Positions 16,661 to 26,578 are shown, numbered from the stretch's first letter. The stretch is DNA of 64,000 nucleotides from Tigheibacillus halophilus (GCF_042683165.1 NZ_JBHUIZ010000003.1:310001-374000), one strand, 5' to 3'. A program made the numbers and translations. Notes: generated by a model not told the origin, from the sequence alone.

Positions 16661-16913
16661 TGATGAAAAGAAAAGAAGGATGACAAAACACAGTTTATAC
16701 GTTAAAATTAGTATTCATTCAGAAATATAGGCATTTGGATTTTCAAATACACATAAATCGCATAATATAGAAGTATACAGAATCAACAGATGACTTTTAA
16801 CCTGTTGCAAATTCGGGTATAGAAATGTAGAAGAAATATGCAACCGGTATTATTGTAACAAGAAGGTGTTTTTACTCCCACCTGCGTAAAAAAGAAGAAG
16901 GGAGAGTTACGCG
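16661..16913. other. spx-mecA intergenic region
   Basis: AT-rich, with no open frame of note. The end carries GAAGAAGGGAGAG, the mecA ribosome site. No convincing -35/-10 pair was found. Confidence 0.4.
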
Positions 16914-17585
16914 ATGGAAATTGAAAGAATCAATGAAAATACGGTAAAATTTTATATTTCATATGTTGACATAGAGGATCGCGGTTTCGAACGGGAAGAA
17001 ATCTGGTATAACCGTGAGCGCAGTGAGCAGCTGTTTTGGCAGATGATGGAAGAAGTCAATTACAAAGAAGACTTCAATGTCGAAGGTCCTTTATGGATAC
17101 AGGTGCAAGCATTGGAAAAAGGGCTGGAAATCATTGTAACCAAGGCCCAGCTTTCGAAAAACGGAGAAACGCTTGAATTACCGTTAGATGACGGAAAAAC
17201 AGTAGGTGCTGTCAATGAAAAAGTGGAGAACATGCTGGAAGAAAAGTTTGGAAAATCTCCCCAACAGGATGAAGACCAGGATGAAGAGGATTATTTCTGG
17301 ATGATTTCCAGTTTCAAAGAATTCGAGGATGTTATCCAATGGAGTCACAACTTCAGTGATGTGAAAGAACATATGAAACAAGAGCTCTATGCACATCAAG
17401 AAAAGTATTTCATTTACCTGGAATTTCCTGAAGACGCGGATGAAAGCCGTCAGGAGGATTTGATTAGTCGTGTCTTGGAATTTAGTGAAGATACGGATAT
17501 GAGCTACCATGTACTCAGTGAATACGGCAATAAAATCATGGAAGGCAATGTCTGTGAGCAAGTAAGGAATTACTTTCCTCTCTAG
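16914..17585 (+). CDS. mecA: Adaptor protein MecA
   Basis: 223 residues. The N-terminal domain (EIERINENTVKFYISYVDIE, residues 2-21) recognises targets such as ComK. An acidic linker follows (QQDEDQDEEDYF, about 119-130). The C-terminal domain (about 135-223; YHVLSEYGNKIMEGN) docks on ClpC. It delivers substrates to ClpCP and so restrains competence. Strong GGGAGAG upstream of the ATG. The order spx-mecA-coiA-pepF is conserved in Bacillus. Confidence 0.95.
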   Translation: MEIERINENTVKFYISYVDIEDRGFEREEIWYNRERSEQLFWQMMEEVNYKEDFNVEGPLWIQVQALEKGLEIIVTKAQLSKNGETLELPLDDGKTVGAVNEKVENMLEEKFGKSPQQDEDQDEEDYFWMISSFKEFEDVIQWSHNFSDVKEHMKQELYAHQEKYFIYLEFPEDADESRQEDLISRVLEFSEDTDMSYHVLSEYGNKIMEGNVCEQVRNYFPL

Positions 17586-17647
17586 TTTATACACGGACTG
17601 CAGCAGTACGGCTGTCTGAAAACAGGACAATCCATCTGGACGAAAGT

Positions 17648-17690
17648 CCCGGTCTCGGTTATTTTATTCCGATGCCGGGGTATTTTTTTG
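17648..17690 (+). terminator. Terminator of mecA
   Basis: CCCGGTCTCGG ... CCGATGCCGGG, then ATTTTTTT. Confidence 0.85.
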
Positions 17691-17851
17691 TTCTAACATG
17701 CTTCGTGCCACAGCATTTCTGCAAATGGTTCGGTCGATTGCCAGGTGAAAACAATATAAACCTCCAGATAGACGAGGCAGAAAAAATGTCGCTTGCAAGC
17801 AGGAGAAAAGTAATTCATGTCGAATATTATTAACAGGAGGTGTTTAAAAAA

Positions 17852-19018
17852 TTGCTGCAAGCAATGAATCAAGAAAAACATATGATCACATTGGCTGCGC
17901 TATCTAAGGCGGAAATACAAACATGGCGCGGACAAAAGTTCTTTTGTCCAGCATGTCATGAACAAGTAATTGTAAAGGCAGGAGAGCGGAACATCCCCCA
18001 TTTTGCCCACCAAAGAAATTCCCGCTGTCCAGCTGTTCATAAAGGAGAAGGCCCGTTTCATGAGAAGGGAAAGCTGCGTTTGTTCCAATGGCTGAGGAAC
18101 CAATTCGCTGATGTTGGATTGGAAACTTATTTACAGAAACTCAAACAGAGACCGGATATTTTGTTGCGTATTGGACAAAAAACAATAGCTGTTGAATTTC
18201 AATGCGCGAAAATCCCCCTCCGGGAGATAAGAAAAAGGAATAGCCGCTATCAGCTTGCCGGTATTCGGCCAATATGGATTCTTGGTGCGAATTTATTCCA
18301 GCGCAAAGGGAAAAGGTATCTTAGCGTAAACCCCTTCATACTCACTTTTCTCCATCAATTCCGATCTTCTCAACCCACCGCATTGTACTTCTACTGCCCT
18401 GATTCGAACATAATGATCCAAGCTTCCGACCTTCACCTGATAAGCCCGCACAGAGCAATCGCATGCTTTTCTTATTTTCCACTTAGTGCGATTCGATTCA
18501 CGGACATCTTTCATCACTTTTCTTTTCAGCGTCCAATGTTAATACGTCACTGGTTCCAAGAAAAACGAACTTTCCGTCTTCGTAAACGAACTTATGCGAA
18601 AGGAAGGGGAAAACAGTGGCAGCATTGGCTTTATCAGCAGCGTTCAACCATTGACAATCTGCCAGCGGTCGTATATCTTCCTGTTCCATCCGCTTATTTG
18701 TTCCATACTGCACTTTGGGATTGGCAAAGCAGGATCTGTTTGGGATTGCTGCAATATGTCCCCCTCAACGCCCATTTTACCACCACCGCCTGCGAGGAAC
18801 TGCTGCAAAATCAACTTCAGGCTCCCTCAAACTTTCCAATGGTAAAGCCTCTTCAGCATCCCATTTCGGAGTACCTTTCCATTTTGTGTCAGCTGCAAAT
18901 CATCAAGGAAGAAAAACCTGGCTGCTTCCGTAAAGTGAAGGAATTACAACAGGCGAAAAATATCGAATCTGCATTGCATGAGGATCAAAAATTGCTGAAT
19001 ATCCTGCTTCGTCAGTGA
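17852..19018 (+). CDS. coiA: Competence protein CoiA
   Basis: 388 residues from TTG 17852, 11 bases after AGGAGG. This start gives the family-like N-terminus (M)LQAMNQ. An upstream GTG at 17840 overlaps the ribosome site. A zinc-finger pair (FCPACHEQV, then HFAHQRNSRC) leads into a nuclease-like PD-(D/E)xK domain with RPDILL and AVEFQCA (about residues 100-145). CoiA acts on incoming DNA during transformation. It follows mecA as in B. subtilis. The C-terminal half is poorly conserved in the family. Confidence 0.88.
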   Translation: MLQAMNQEKHMITLAALSKAEIQTWRGQKFFCPACHEQVIVKAGERNIPHFAHQRNSRCPAVHKGEGPFHEKGKLRLFQWLRNQFADVGLETYLQKLKQRPDILLRIGQKTIAVEFQCAKIPLREIRKRNSRYQLAGIRPIWILGANLFQRKGKRYLSVNPFILTFLHQFRSSQPTALYFYCPDSNIMIQASDLHLISPHRAIACFSYFPLSAIRFTDIFHHFSFQRPMLIRHWFQEKRTFRLRKRTYAKGRGKQWQHWLYQQRSTIDNLPAVVYLPVPSAYLFHTALWDWQSRICLGLLQYVPLNAHFTTTACEELLQNQLQAPSNFPMVKPLQHPISEYLSILCQLQIIKEEKPGCFRKVKELQQAKNIESALHEDQKLLNILLRQ

Positions 19019-19189
19019 AATGTAGTATGAATAGCACACTGATTCATATACTAGGCAATATGCAAAAACTTTTCCCAAGATGACGGTTGACCGCCTGAAA
19101 AAAACTTCGAAACACGAAAGGTATATGTTTTGAAAGAAGCTTATGAATAAAGTAAAATTGACTATGTATATTGAAAAGGAGTGATCCAT

Positions 19190-20998
19190 ATGGCAAAGGC
19201 AGCAAAAGAATTGCCAAAAAGAAGTGAAATACCAGAAGAAAAAACGTGGAGATTAGAAGATATATTTCCAACAGATGAGGCATGGGAAGAAGAATTGGCG
19301 AGTTTGAAACAGGATATTCCGCAAATGGAAAAATTTCAGGGGAAATTAGCAGATTCATCTGAAACTGTGTATGAAATGTTTCAGATGCAAGATGAATTAT
19401 CGGAGAGGCTCGGGAAGTTGTTTGTATATGCACATATGCGTAATGACCAAGATACAACCAATTCCTTTTACCAGGCGTTGAATGCCAAAGCGCAAAGTTT
19501 GCTGACGCTAGCGAACAGCTCTATGAGCTATATTGTCCCGGAGTTGCTGGAAATCGATTCTGACAAGATGAAAGCGTTTTTGGAGGAAAATGAAAAATTG
19601 CGGGCGTATCAGCATACGATAGATGAAATCGGCCGCCAACGCGCGCATGTTTTGTCAGAACGCGAGGAAGCTATTCTGGCAGCTGCATCTGAACCATTAT
19701 CAGGTTCTTCACAGACATTCGGTATGCTTAATAATGCTGACTTGAGCTTTCCAGCCATTATGAATGAGGAAGGGGACGAAGTGGACCTGACACATGGCAG
19801 GTACAGTACATTTATGGAGTCCAAAGACCGTCGTGTCAGGAAAGACGCTTTTAAAGCGATGTATGATACATACGGCTCTTTTAAAAACACTTTCGCTTCT
19901 ACACTTATCGGTGATGTGAAGGCAAATAATTTCAGCGCAAAAGTACGCAACTATGATTCCGCTCGCCAAGCGGCTTTGGACAGTAATAACATAGATGAGC
20001 AGGTATACGACAATTTGGTGGAGGTCGTCAATGAAAACCTGCCATTGCTGCATCGTTATATGAAATTGCGCAAAAAATCATTAGGTGTCGACGAACTTCA
20101 TATGTACGATATTTACACACCGCTTGTTAAAGATGTCGATATGAAAATTTCTTATGAAAAAGCGCAGGAGTATGTGCTGGATGCTTTGAAACCGATGGGC
20201 GGTGATTATCTTGATAACGTCAGGAAAGCTTTTGAAAGCCGCTGGATCGATGTGGAAGAGAACAAGGGAAAACGCAGTGGCGCATATTCTTCGGGTACTT
20301 ATGGTACGAACCCTTACATCTTACTGAACTGGCAAAATTCCGTGAACGATCTTTTCACGCTGATTCATGAAATGGGTCATTCGATGCACAGCTATTATAC
20401 AAGAAGCAACCAGCCATTCAGATATGGCGATTACTCGATTTTCGTAGCGGAAGTCGCTTCCACATGCAATGAAGCTATTCTTAGCGATTATATGTTAAAT
20501 CATCTTGAAGATGAAAAACAAAAGCTATATTTGCTTAATCATTTTCTAGAGGGTTTCCGCGGTACCGTTTTCCGTCAAACAATGTTTGCTGAATTTGAAC
20601 ACGATATCCATGTTCGTCAGCAACGTGGTGAAGCACTGACCGCAGAAGAGTTGACGGCGATCTATTATGATTTGAATAAAAAGTATTATGGTGATCAAGT
20701 TGTTTCCGATGAGGAAATTGGTCTGGAATGGGCAAGGATCCCACACTTCTATATGAATTATTATGTGTACCAATATGCTACCGGATATTCGGCGGCAACA
20801 ACGCTGGCGAATAAAATCCTTTCTGGTGAAGAGGGAGCGGTTGAACGATACCTGAATTATTTGAAGTCAGGCAGCAGTGATTATCCGATTGAAGTGCTGA
20901 AAAAGGCAGGCGTGGATATGACATCGAAACAGCCAATTCGTGAAGCCATGAAAGTATTTGAAGAAAAGCTGGCAGAAATGGAAAACATGCTGGATTAG
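19190..20998 (+). CDS. pepF: Oligoendopeptidase F
   Basis: 602 residues from ATG 19190, with AAAAGGAG 9 bases upstream. The GTG at 19181 touches that site and is rejected. M3 family zinc metallopeptidase: HEMGH at residues 393-397 gives two zinc ligands and the catalytic glutamate, and Glu421 in FVAEVASTCNEA is the third ligand. It degrades 7-17-residue peptides in the cytoplasm. The pepF position after coiA is conserved. Followed by a long-stem terminator. Confidence 0.95.
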   Translation: MAKAAKELPKRSEIPEEKTWRLEDIFPTDEAWEEELASLKQDIPQMEKFQGKLADSSETVYEMFQMQDELSERLGKLFVYAHMRNDQDTTNSFYQALNAKAQSLLTLANSSMSYIVPELLEIDSDKMKAFLEENEKLRAYQHTIDEIGRQRAHVLSEREEAILAAASEPLSGSSQTFGMLNNADLSFPAIMNEEGDEVDLTHGRYSTFMESKDRRVRKDAFKAMYDTYGSFKNTFASTLIGDVKANNFSAKVRNYDSARQAALDSNNIDEQVYDNLVEVVNENLPLLHRYMKLRKKSLGVDELHMYDIYTPLVKDVDMKISYEKAQEYVLDALKPMGGDYLDNVRKAFESRWIDVEENKGKRSGAYSSGTYGTNPYILLNWQNSVNDLFTLIHEMGHSMHSYYTRSNQPFRYGDYSIFVAEVASTCNEAILSDYMLNHLEDEKQKLYLLNHFLEGFRGTVFRQTMFAEFEHDIHVRQQRGEALTAEELTAIYYDLNKKYYGDQVVSDEEIGLEWARIPHFYMNYYVYQYATGYSAATTLANKILSGEEGAVERYLNYLKSGSSDYPIEVLKKAGVDMTSKQPIREAMKVFEEKLAEMENMLD

Positions 20999-21010
20999 AC
21001 GTAAGTATGT

Positions 21011-21052
21011 GAAAAGCCCTGCAAATACAAACTTTGCAGGGCTTTTCATCTA
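21011..21052. terminator. Terminator pepF / yizD
   Basis: GAAAAGCCCTGCAAA, 7-base loop, TTTGCAGGGCTTTTC, between convergent genes. Confidence 0.9.
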
Positions 21053-21080
21053 TAGTGAGTTGTACAAAAAACTGATATTG

Positions 21081-21260
21081 TTAGCGTATCCTGCCTCGGT
21101 AAACATTTTTATGTGTTGATGTGAAAATGGTAAGGTAAACAGCCAGAAAAAACAATGGAAGTGTGATGTACAATGGCATCAGGCCAATCAAGGCTAAAAA
21201 GTTCAAAACAAATGCGAAGATGGCGATAATTAAAAACAAAACAGGCAGAAATTCCTTCAT
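21081..21260 (-). CDS. yizD: YizD-like small membrane protein
   Basis: 59 residues starting MKEFLPVLFLIIAIFAFVLN and ending HKNVYRGRIR. Two membrane helices (4-24 and 28-48) and a basic tail. A near-perfect AAGGAGG sits 6 bases before the ATG at 21260. The place between pepF and yjbH is that of B. subtilis yizD. Function unknown. Confidence 0.75.
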   Translation of the reverse strand: MKEFLPVLFLIIAIFAFVLNFLALIGLMPLYITLPLFFLAVYLTIFTSTHKNVYRGRIR

Positions 21261-21560
21261 AAACTACCTCCTTTTGAAGCAATCTTTATATCCGCCCTTT
21301 TTAAATATATAAGGGTCTTATTGGGATGTGTTACATGAGGCATTATTGTCTGCTTCCCCAAAATAGTGCTCTACTATACATTATGCGAGGGAGCAAAACA
21401 TAGAAGTGACAAATTTGTGAAACTATGAACAGAAGCATTGCATATGACATATAATCTTGCTAATATAGTAATTGTGAGATGAATCACAAACAAACCCCTT
21501 TGTTTGATCATGAATCTTTCTCCCATCCCCCTTTGTTATATACAAAGAACGTGAGAAATA

Positions 21561-21600
21561 GAAAGAGGATATACGCTGCCCCGTATATCCTCTTTCTTGC
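21561..21600. terminator. Terminator downstream of yjbH
   Basis: 15-bp stem GAAAGAGGATATACG / CGTATATCCTCTTTC with a 6-base loop. The remaining 300 bp between yizD and yjbH (21261-21560) holds no gene that could be supported. Confidence 0.85.
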
Positions 21601-21620
21601 TGTATGATAAAAATGAAAAT

Positions 21621-22520
21621 TTATGCCAGGTACTTCCAAAAGCAACCGTACTTTGCTGGAATTTTTTCCACGATCTGTCTTAATTGCAGTTTTTTCAGTT
21701 CCTTTTCAGCTTTTGCAATCGACCAGTCATATACTACGGAAACCTCTTTACTTGCAACAATACCGTAGAAAGCCAGAAAATCTTCGAGTGAAGGCTTTTC
21801 GGAAGGGATAGGATGTTTCTGCAGTACTTCACATAAGACCTTCACGTATATTTCATATGGATATAGTCCAGAAATTTTTATTCCTTGTTCGTCAATCCTT
21901 TGGTTGAAAAATACAATGGTGGGAATGTAATCGACTTCCATTTCTTTCGTCAGCTTGATATCAGCTTGCAGCGCCTTTTTTGCCGAAGTGGAATTCAAAT
22001 CGTTTTGAAATTCATAAAGATCCAGCTTGGAATCACGTCCGCATTGAAGCAATACTTCCTCATCTGTAACGTCCGCATTATGAAGGAATAAATATTCCTG
22101 TACTTTGCGCAAAAACACTCTGCCTGCTTTTTTCCCCTGTAATTCGGCAGCTTTGATTGCCAATGGAGTGATCCAAGGAGAAATAAATGGCTTTTCCAGC
22201 CATAGGTTTCCATCACAGCTCATACCAGTTCGCTTCGCTGTTTTTTCCCAGATTTCTTTCAGCTTTCTAGGTGTTTTAAATTTCTCATTGGTCATAGGCA
22301 TCAAATAATTGCTCAGTACTGGACGGATGGTAAAGAAACGGCCGTATTCTAAAGACAGCTTCTTCAAATAAGGCTCAAGCGACCAGCATTCAGCGCATAA
22401 AGGATCGACAAATACATACATTTCCAGCGGCTTTTGCATCACATCGAAATAGCTGTATGTCGACGATGTGTCTGTCTTTGTTGAGGATGAGCCAGTCAAC
22501 CCTTTGCGATCCCAACTCAC
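21621..22520 (-). CDS. yjbH: YjbH/SpxH, ClpXP adaptor for Spx degradation
   Basis: 299 residues. DsbA-like thioredoxin fold with VDPLCAECWSLEP, a CxxC-type pair at Cys42 and Cys45. The helical insert and GLYPYEIYVKVL are typical of YjbH. In B. subtilis it hands Spx to ClpXP and is silenced by aggregation on stress. GTG at 22520 is taken as start, with AAAGGAG upstream; the overlapping ATG is out of frame. It lies 18 bp after yjbI and shares its operon. Confidence 0.93.
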   Translation of the reverse strand: MSWDRKGLTGSSSTKTDTSSTYSYFDVMQKPLEMYVFVDPLCAECWSLEPYLKKLSLEYGRFFTIRPVLSNYLMPMTNEKFKTPRKLKEIWEKTAKRTGMSCDGNLWLEKPFISPWITPLAIKAAELQGKKAGRVFLRKVQEYLFLHNADVTDEEVLLQCGRDSKLDLYEFQNDLNSTSAKKALQADIKLTKEMEVDYIPTIVFFNQRIDEQGIKISGLYPYEIYVKVLCEVLQKHPIPSEKPSLEDFLAFYGIVASKEVSVVYDWSIAKAEKELKKLQLRQIVEKIPAKYGCFWKYLA

Positions 22521-22538
22521 ATCGAATTCTCCTTTCCT

Positions 22539-22937
22539 TCATTCTGGTGTGTTCATCATATGGTGTGCAGTCATGGTCAATTTTTCAAAAATAGCGCTAC
22601 GGTATGGTTCCGCAATTCCAGCTTCCTCCAATGCGCCATCCATGCAAAGAAGCCATGCATCTTTGCGTGTTGGTGTGATTTCAAAAGGAAGATGTCTCCG
22701 TCTGAGCATCGGTTGGCCCCGGTCTTCTGTGTAAAGTTTCGGGCCTCCGAAAAACTGCGTTAGAAATAAACGTTGTTTCCTGGCGGTCTCCGTTAAATCG
22801 TCTGGAAAAATTGGCACAAGATCTGGATGTACACCAATCCGTTTATAAAGCCCGTCAACTATTTTTTCAATAGCATCCGCTCCGCCAATCGCTTCATACA
22901 TTGTTCCGGGCCGTTCTATTGCATGATTCGTTTTCAT
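22539..22937 (-). CDS. yjbI: YjbI, group II truncated hemoglobin
   Basis: 132 residues from the ATG at 22937, with GGAGG 8 bases upstream; this equals the B. subtilis length. A TTG at 22955 lies before that site. The 2-over-2 globin pattern is MYEAIGGADAIEKIVDGLY, FFGGP, the heme-ligand region RRRHLPFEIT, and WLLCMDGALEEAG. In B. subtilis YjbI protects against hypochlorite-induced aggregation. Cotranscribed with yjbH. Confidence 0.93.
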   Translation of the reverse strand: MKTNHAIERPGTMYEAIGGADAIEKIVDGLYKRIGVHPDLVPIFPDDLTETARKQRLFLTQFFGGPKLYTEDRGQPMLRRRHLPFEITPTRKDAWLLCMDGALEEAGIAEPYRSAIFEKLTMTAHHMMNTPE

Positions 22938-23338
22938 GTCTGTATAATCCTCCAAAAGGTAACAAATTTAAATGCATCGTCTAGTCTTAGAGTGAAAAAA
23001 GCTGGTAATCTGTTCGATACATTGAAACTGCCTTTTTATATAAATTTGGCATTTACTAAGCCTGCTTGAAATTTTTCTAAAGAAGACCGTACACATATAG
23101 CCGTTATCATATTGCTTTGGTGGCAGCAGTTTCTTAAGCCTCCACCAAGTTTTCCCAGCAGCTTTGCTGGCATTCGCTGGGGCGAGTAACTACTTTCATA
23201 CGTTTCTATGACAGCGAATAATGGTGCTTGCCCTGTTCTTATTCTATAAAGCTGCGGTGAAAAATATTTCACCGGATTCCTTTATGCTAATAATAATTCG
23301 TTATCTTCATTGTAGCAAGCGGCACATAAGTGGGCAAA
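22938..23338. other. Intergenic region with doubtful ORF and hairpin
   Basis: A minus-strand frame at 23036-23272 (78 residues, with ETYESSYSPQRMPAKLLGK) has no ribosome site and no recognised family. At its N-terminal end is the hairpin CGGTGAAA-AATA-TTTCACCG (23255-23274). B. subtilis carries yjbJ here, and no trace of it was found. The block may be a noncoding or dispersed element; see findings. Confidence 0.35.
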
Positions 23339-23926
23339 TTATCCGTCTTTTGCCCCATTTAATGCAATAGCTTTAAAAAAACGCCGGATTTTGTTCGGAG
23401 TCTCTTTTGCAGTGATGTGATAATCCGAGAGAATCCGCTGTAAAGCCTGCTCACCAGAGGTTTTATCAGGCGCTTCAATTTCGAGTTCGTAATCGGTGAT
23501 ACCATGATAATAACTTTGGTCCAGGACATACAGCAGATTATCTGCTGCGAACTGGCGGCGTTCGGTAGTGAGTTTGCCATAATATTTGAGCTGAGGAGCT
23601 TTAACACCAAGAACCATAAGACGTTCTCCAGTATGCTCTTTTATTGTGCACGCACCCGATAGCCAGTCTTGCGCTTCAATTTCTGATAGCACATCATGCG
23701 TTTCCAGCAAACCTTCTCCGTAAGGTTCCTTTAATGTTAAGTAGTAAACACCATTTTTCTTGCGAATTCTGAGAGCACTTCCTTGCTGCTTCAATTTGAA
23801 GTCCCTTGTTTCAAAATAATAGTTGGTTTGCGTTTGTGCAGCGGCGGGAAAAGGAAGCCGGGACAGCAGCAGACGGAACTCCGATTCTGTAAGTAAATTT
23901 TTCAATTCAATCTCTATTTCTTGCAT
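23339..23926 (-). CDS. yjbK: YjbK, CYTH domain protein
   Basis: 195 residues. The signature ExExK lies in EIEIELKN (residues 3-10). RIRKKNGVYYLTLKEP, ERRQF and DYELEIEA supply the charged lining of the triphosphate tunnel. CYTH enzymes act on triphosphate substrates with a divalent metal, and inorganic triphosphatase is the usual activity in this branch. It is divergent from the alarmone synthetase gene yjbM, as in B. subtilis. Confidence 0.9.
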   Translation of the reverse strand: MQEIEIELKNLLTESEFRLLLSRLPFPAAAQTQTNYYFETRDFKLKQQGSALRIRKKNGVYYLTLKEPYGEGLLETHDVLSEIEAQDWLSGACTIKEHTGERLMVLGVKAPQLKYYGKLTTERRQFAADNLLYVLDQSYYHGITDYELEIEAPDKTSGEQALQRILSDYHITAKETPNKIRRFFKAIALNGAKDG

Positions 23927-24213
23927 TTCCTGTAGCTCCCATCAATTGACAGAATATTTAGATGAACTATGATGAATCATGCTCCCTACATGCATTTTAG
24001 TGTATCCTTTATTAAAGCTTGTATATCGATTATGTCCAATCTATTCGTTTTATGCAAAGATTATCCATTTGCCTATGTTATGTTAGAATATAGGAGGAAG
24101 AGACAATCTATTTTTAAAAAAAATGGTATTTATCAAGCCTTGCTCACACTTATGCAGAAAGGGAAAAATAATTCTAACCTTCCTGCCAAACGAAAGAATC
24201 AGGTGGTGTTTTG

Positions 24214-24846
24214 ATGAACTGGGAAGCAACTTTAGCACCATATGCACAGGTCGTTGAGGAATTGAAAGTGAAACTGAAGGGGATGCGTTCCCAATTTGAG
24301 ATTGAGTCCATGCATTCGCCAATAGAATTTATCACTGCTAGAGTCAAACCGGTAGAGAGCATACTGGCAAAAGCAGAAAAAAAACAAATCCCACTGGATG
24401 GGATCGAAGATGGGATCCAGGATATTGCTGGCGTGCGGGTAGTATGCCAATTTGTTGATGATATCTATACCGTCGTGAATATGCTCCGCTCCAGAAAAGA
24501 TTTGATGATTGTGGAAGAAAAAGACTATGTATCCGAAAAAAAAGACAGTGGGTATCGCTCGTTCCATATGATTATTACATATCCGGTCGAAACTATCCAT
24601 GGGATGAAGAATGTTTTAGCAGAAATACAAATCCGCACATTAGCCATGAATTTTTGGGCTACTAATGAGCATTCGCTCAATTATAAATATAAAGGAAGAA
24701 TCCCGGAGGCAATCAAAGCCAGATTGAAGCTTGCTGCTGAAGCAGCTTTCATGCTCGATGAAGAAATGTCCAAAATAAAAAGTGAAGTCCAGGAAGCTCA
24801 GCGAATTTTTCACAGAAAACAGAAACATGAAGGCAAAAGTAGGTGA
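24214..24846 (+). CDS. yjbM: YjbM/RelQ, small alarmone synthetase (GTP pyrophosphokinase)
   Basis: 210 residues from ATG 24214 (AGGTGGTG upstream; the preceding TTG is probably not used). A single synthetase domain: ARVKPVESILAKAE, DIAGVRVVC, the G-loop KKDSGYRSFHMI, and EIQIRTLAMNFWATNEHSLNYK. There is no hydrolase or TGS domain, so it makes (p)ppGpp only and is expected to work as a tetramer, like RelQ. It starts a unit with nadK (4-bp gap) and yjbO. Confidence 0.94.
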   Translation: MNWEATLAPYAQVVEELKVKLKGMRSQFEIESMHSPIEFITARVKPVESILAKAEKKQIPLDGIEDGIQDIAGVRVVCQFVDDIYTVVNMLRSRKDLMIVEEKDYVSEKKDSGYRSFHMIITYPVETIHGMKNVLAEIQIRTLAMNFWATNEHSLNYKYKGRIPEAIKARLKLAAEAAFMLDEEMSKIKSEVQEAQRIFHRKQKHEGKSR

Positions 24847-24850
24847 CAGA

Positions 24851-25675
24851 ATGAAATTTAAAATTGTATCCAAAGGAGATCAACGCTCCAATAATATTAA
24901 AGCGACCATGAAACAATATCTGACCGGTTTTGATCTGGTGTATGATAAAGAAGAACCAGACCTCGTTATTTCTGTCGGCGGCGATGGTACATTGCTGGAG
25001 GCGTTCCATCGTTATGTCCATCGGTTGAGTAAAACAGCATTTATTGGGATCCACACAGGGCATCTGGGTTTTTATGCTGACTGGCTGCCAAGTGAAGTGG
25101 AAAAATTGATTATTGAAATAGCAAAAACGCCTTTCCAGGTAGTTGATTATCCACTGCTGGAAGTGATCATCCGCTCCAAAACGGGAGGGAAAGAAGACCG
25201 CTTCCTTGCGGTCAATGAAACAACTATCAAAACGGCGGATGGTTCTGTCGTCCTGGATGTGGAAATTAAAGGAGAACATTTTGAGACTTTCAGGGGAGAC
25301 GGTTTGTGCGTTTCTACGCCATCGGGGAGCACGGCTTATAATAAAGCGCTTGGCGGGGGCATTATTCATCCGTCCTTGGAAGCGATCCAACTGACGGAAA
25401 TGGCATCTATCAACAATCGTGTTTTCCGGACAATCGGATCACCATTGATTTTGCCTAAGCATCATACATTGATGTTGAAGCCGATTGCCGATAGAAGTTT
25501 CCTGATCACGATTGACCACTTTACCAAAACGTATGCGAACGTTAAATCGATTCAATGCCGTGTAGCGAATGAAAAAATTCGTTTCGCCCGGTTTCGCCCA
25601 TTTCCTTTTTGGGACCGTGTTCGAGATTCCTTTGTAGCTGAAGAAAATATAGATGCACATTTGAAGGAAAGATAA
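24851..25675 (+). CDS. nadK: NAD kinase
   Basis: 274 residues from ATG 24851; a longer frame back to 24782 only reads the end of yjbM. GGDGT at residues 43-47 is the kinase motif. TPSGSTAYNKALGGGIIHP is the NAD-binding loop. Phosphorylates NAD to NADP. AGGTGA precedes the ATG. Sits between yjbM and yjbO as in Bacillus. Confidence 0.95.
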   Translation: MKFKIVSKGDQRSNNIKATMKQYLTGFDLVYDKEEPDLVISVGGDGTLLEAFHRYVHRLSKTAFIGIHTGHLGFYADWLPSEVEKLIIEIAKTPFQVVDYPLLEVIIRSKTGGKEDRFLAVNETTIKTADGSVVLDVEIKGEHFETFRGDGLCVSTPSGSTAYNKALGGGIIHPSLEAIQLTEMASINNRVFRTIGSPLILPKHHTLMLKPIADRSFLITIDHFTKTYANVKSIQCRVANEKIRFARFRPFPFWDRVRDSFVAEENIDAHLKER

Positions 25676-25696
25676 GCTGAATGAAGGGTGAATGGA

Positions 25697-26578
25697 TTGG
25701 AAATAACCATCAAAGATATATATGACGGTATGTCGATCAGAGATTTTATCAAAGGGGAGCTCCGTTTTTCCAGAAGATTGCTGAAAATTATCAGAGAGAC
25801 GGATTCTGCCATCACTGTTAACGGCTTACAAAGAAATCTCTGGGAAAGATTGGCAGCAGGTGATGTGCTGCGCGTCACTTTTCCAGAGGAAAAGAAGGCG
25901 CCATATTTGGCCGCTGAGAACATGGAATTGGCTATCGTATATGAAGACGAGGCCGTACTTGTTATCGATAAGCCGGCTGGTGTCGCAACCATTCCCTCAA
26001 TGAATCAGCCAACAGGAACGATAGCTAATGGTATACGCGCTTATTATGAAAAAAAGAAACTGCCTTATACGGTACATATCGTAACGCGGTTAGACAGGGA
26101 TACCTCAGGTTTGATGCTGATTGCAAAACACAGGTACAGTCATGCTATTTTATCAGAAATGCAAAAAGCTAAAAAAGTGAATCGGCAGTATTTGGCAATC
26201 GTGACGGGTGACTTGCAAAAGGAGCAAGGGACGATTACCGCTAACATCGGTCGAAAAGAAGGCTCGATTATTGAACGTGCAGTTGTTGCAGCAGGACAAA
26301 CAGCAATCACACACTACAAGTTGCTGAAAGAAAAGAATGGAATGTCTTTGGTGGAGATTCAACTGGAAACTGGGAGGACTCACCAAATACGTGTGCATTT
26401 TTCCGCCATGGGCCATCCGTTAGTAGGGGATGATCTATATGGCGGATCAACTGCAAGGATGAAAAGGCAGGCACTTCATTCAGCAATGCTGACCTTCACC
26501 CATCCGATGACCCATCAGTTGTTGCATTTCACTTCCGAACTGCCGAATGATATGGTGCAATGCATGATGGAGGCTTGA
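25697..26578 (+). CDS. yjbO: YjbO, RluD-type RNA pseudouridine synthase
   Basis: 293 residues from TTG 25697, chosen because AAGGG lies 8 bases upstream; GTG 25688 has no ribosome site. The catalytic segment is VTRLDRDTSGLMLIAK, with the aspartate nucleophile. IDKPAGVATIP, LETGRTHQIRVHFSAMGHPLVGD (in parts) and an S4-like N-terminal region complete the RluA/RluD family. Target uridines are unknown. The last gene of the yjbM-nadK-yjbO unit, convergent with prpE. Confidence 0.92.
   Translation: MEITIKDIYDGMSIRDFIKGELRFSRRLLKIIRETDSAITVNGLQRNLWERLAAGDVLRVTFPEEKKAPYLAAENMELAIVYEDEAVLVIDKPAGVATIPSMNQPTGTIANGIRAYYEKKKLPYTVHIVTRLDRDTSGLMLIAKHRYSHAILSEMQKAKKVNRQYLAIVTGDLQKEQGTITANIGRKEGSIIERAVVAAGQTAITHYKLLKEKNGMSLVEIQLETGRTHQIRVHFSAMGHPLVGDDLYGGSTARMKRQALHSAMLTFTHPMTHQLLHFTSELPNDMVQCMMEA

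Noticed and set aside
23969..24214. 81-residue frame upstream of yjbM
   Set aside because: No ribosome site and it runs through the yjbM leader; ends on the yjbM start.
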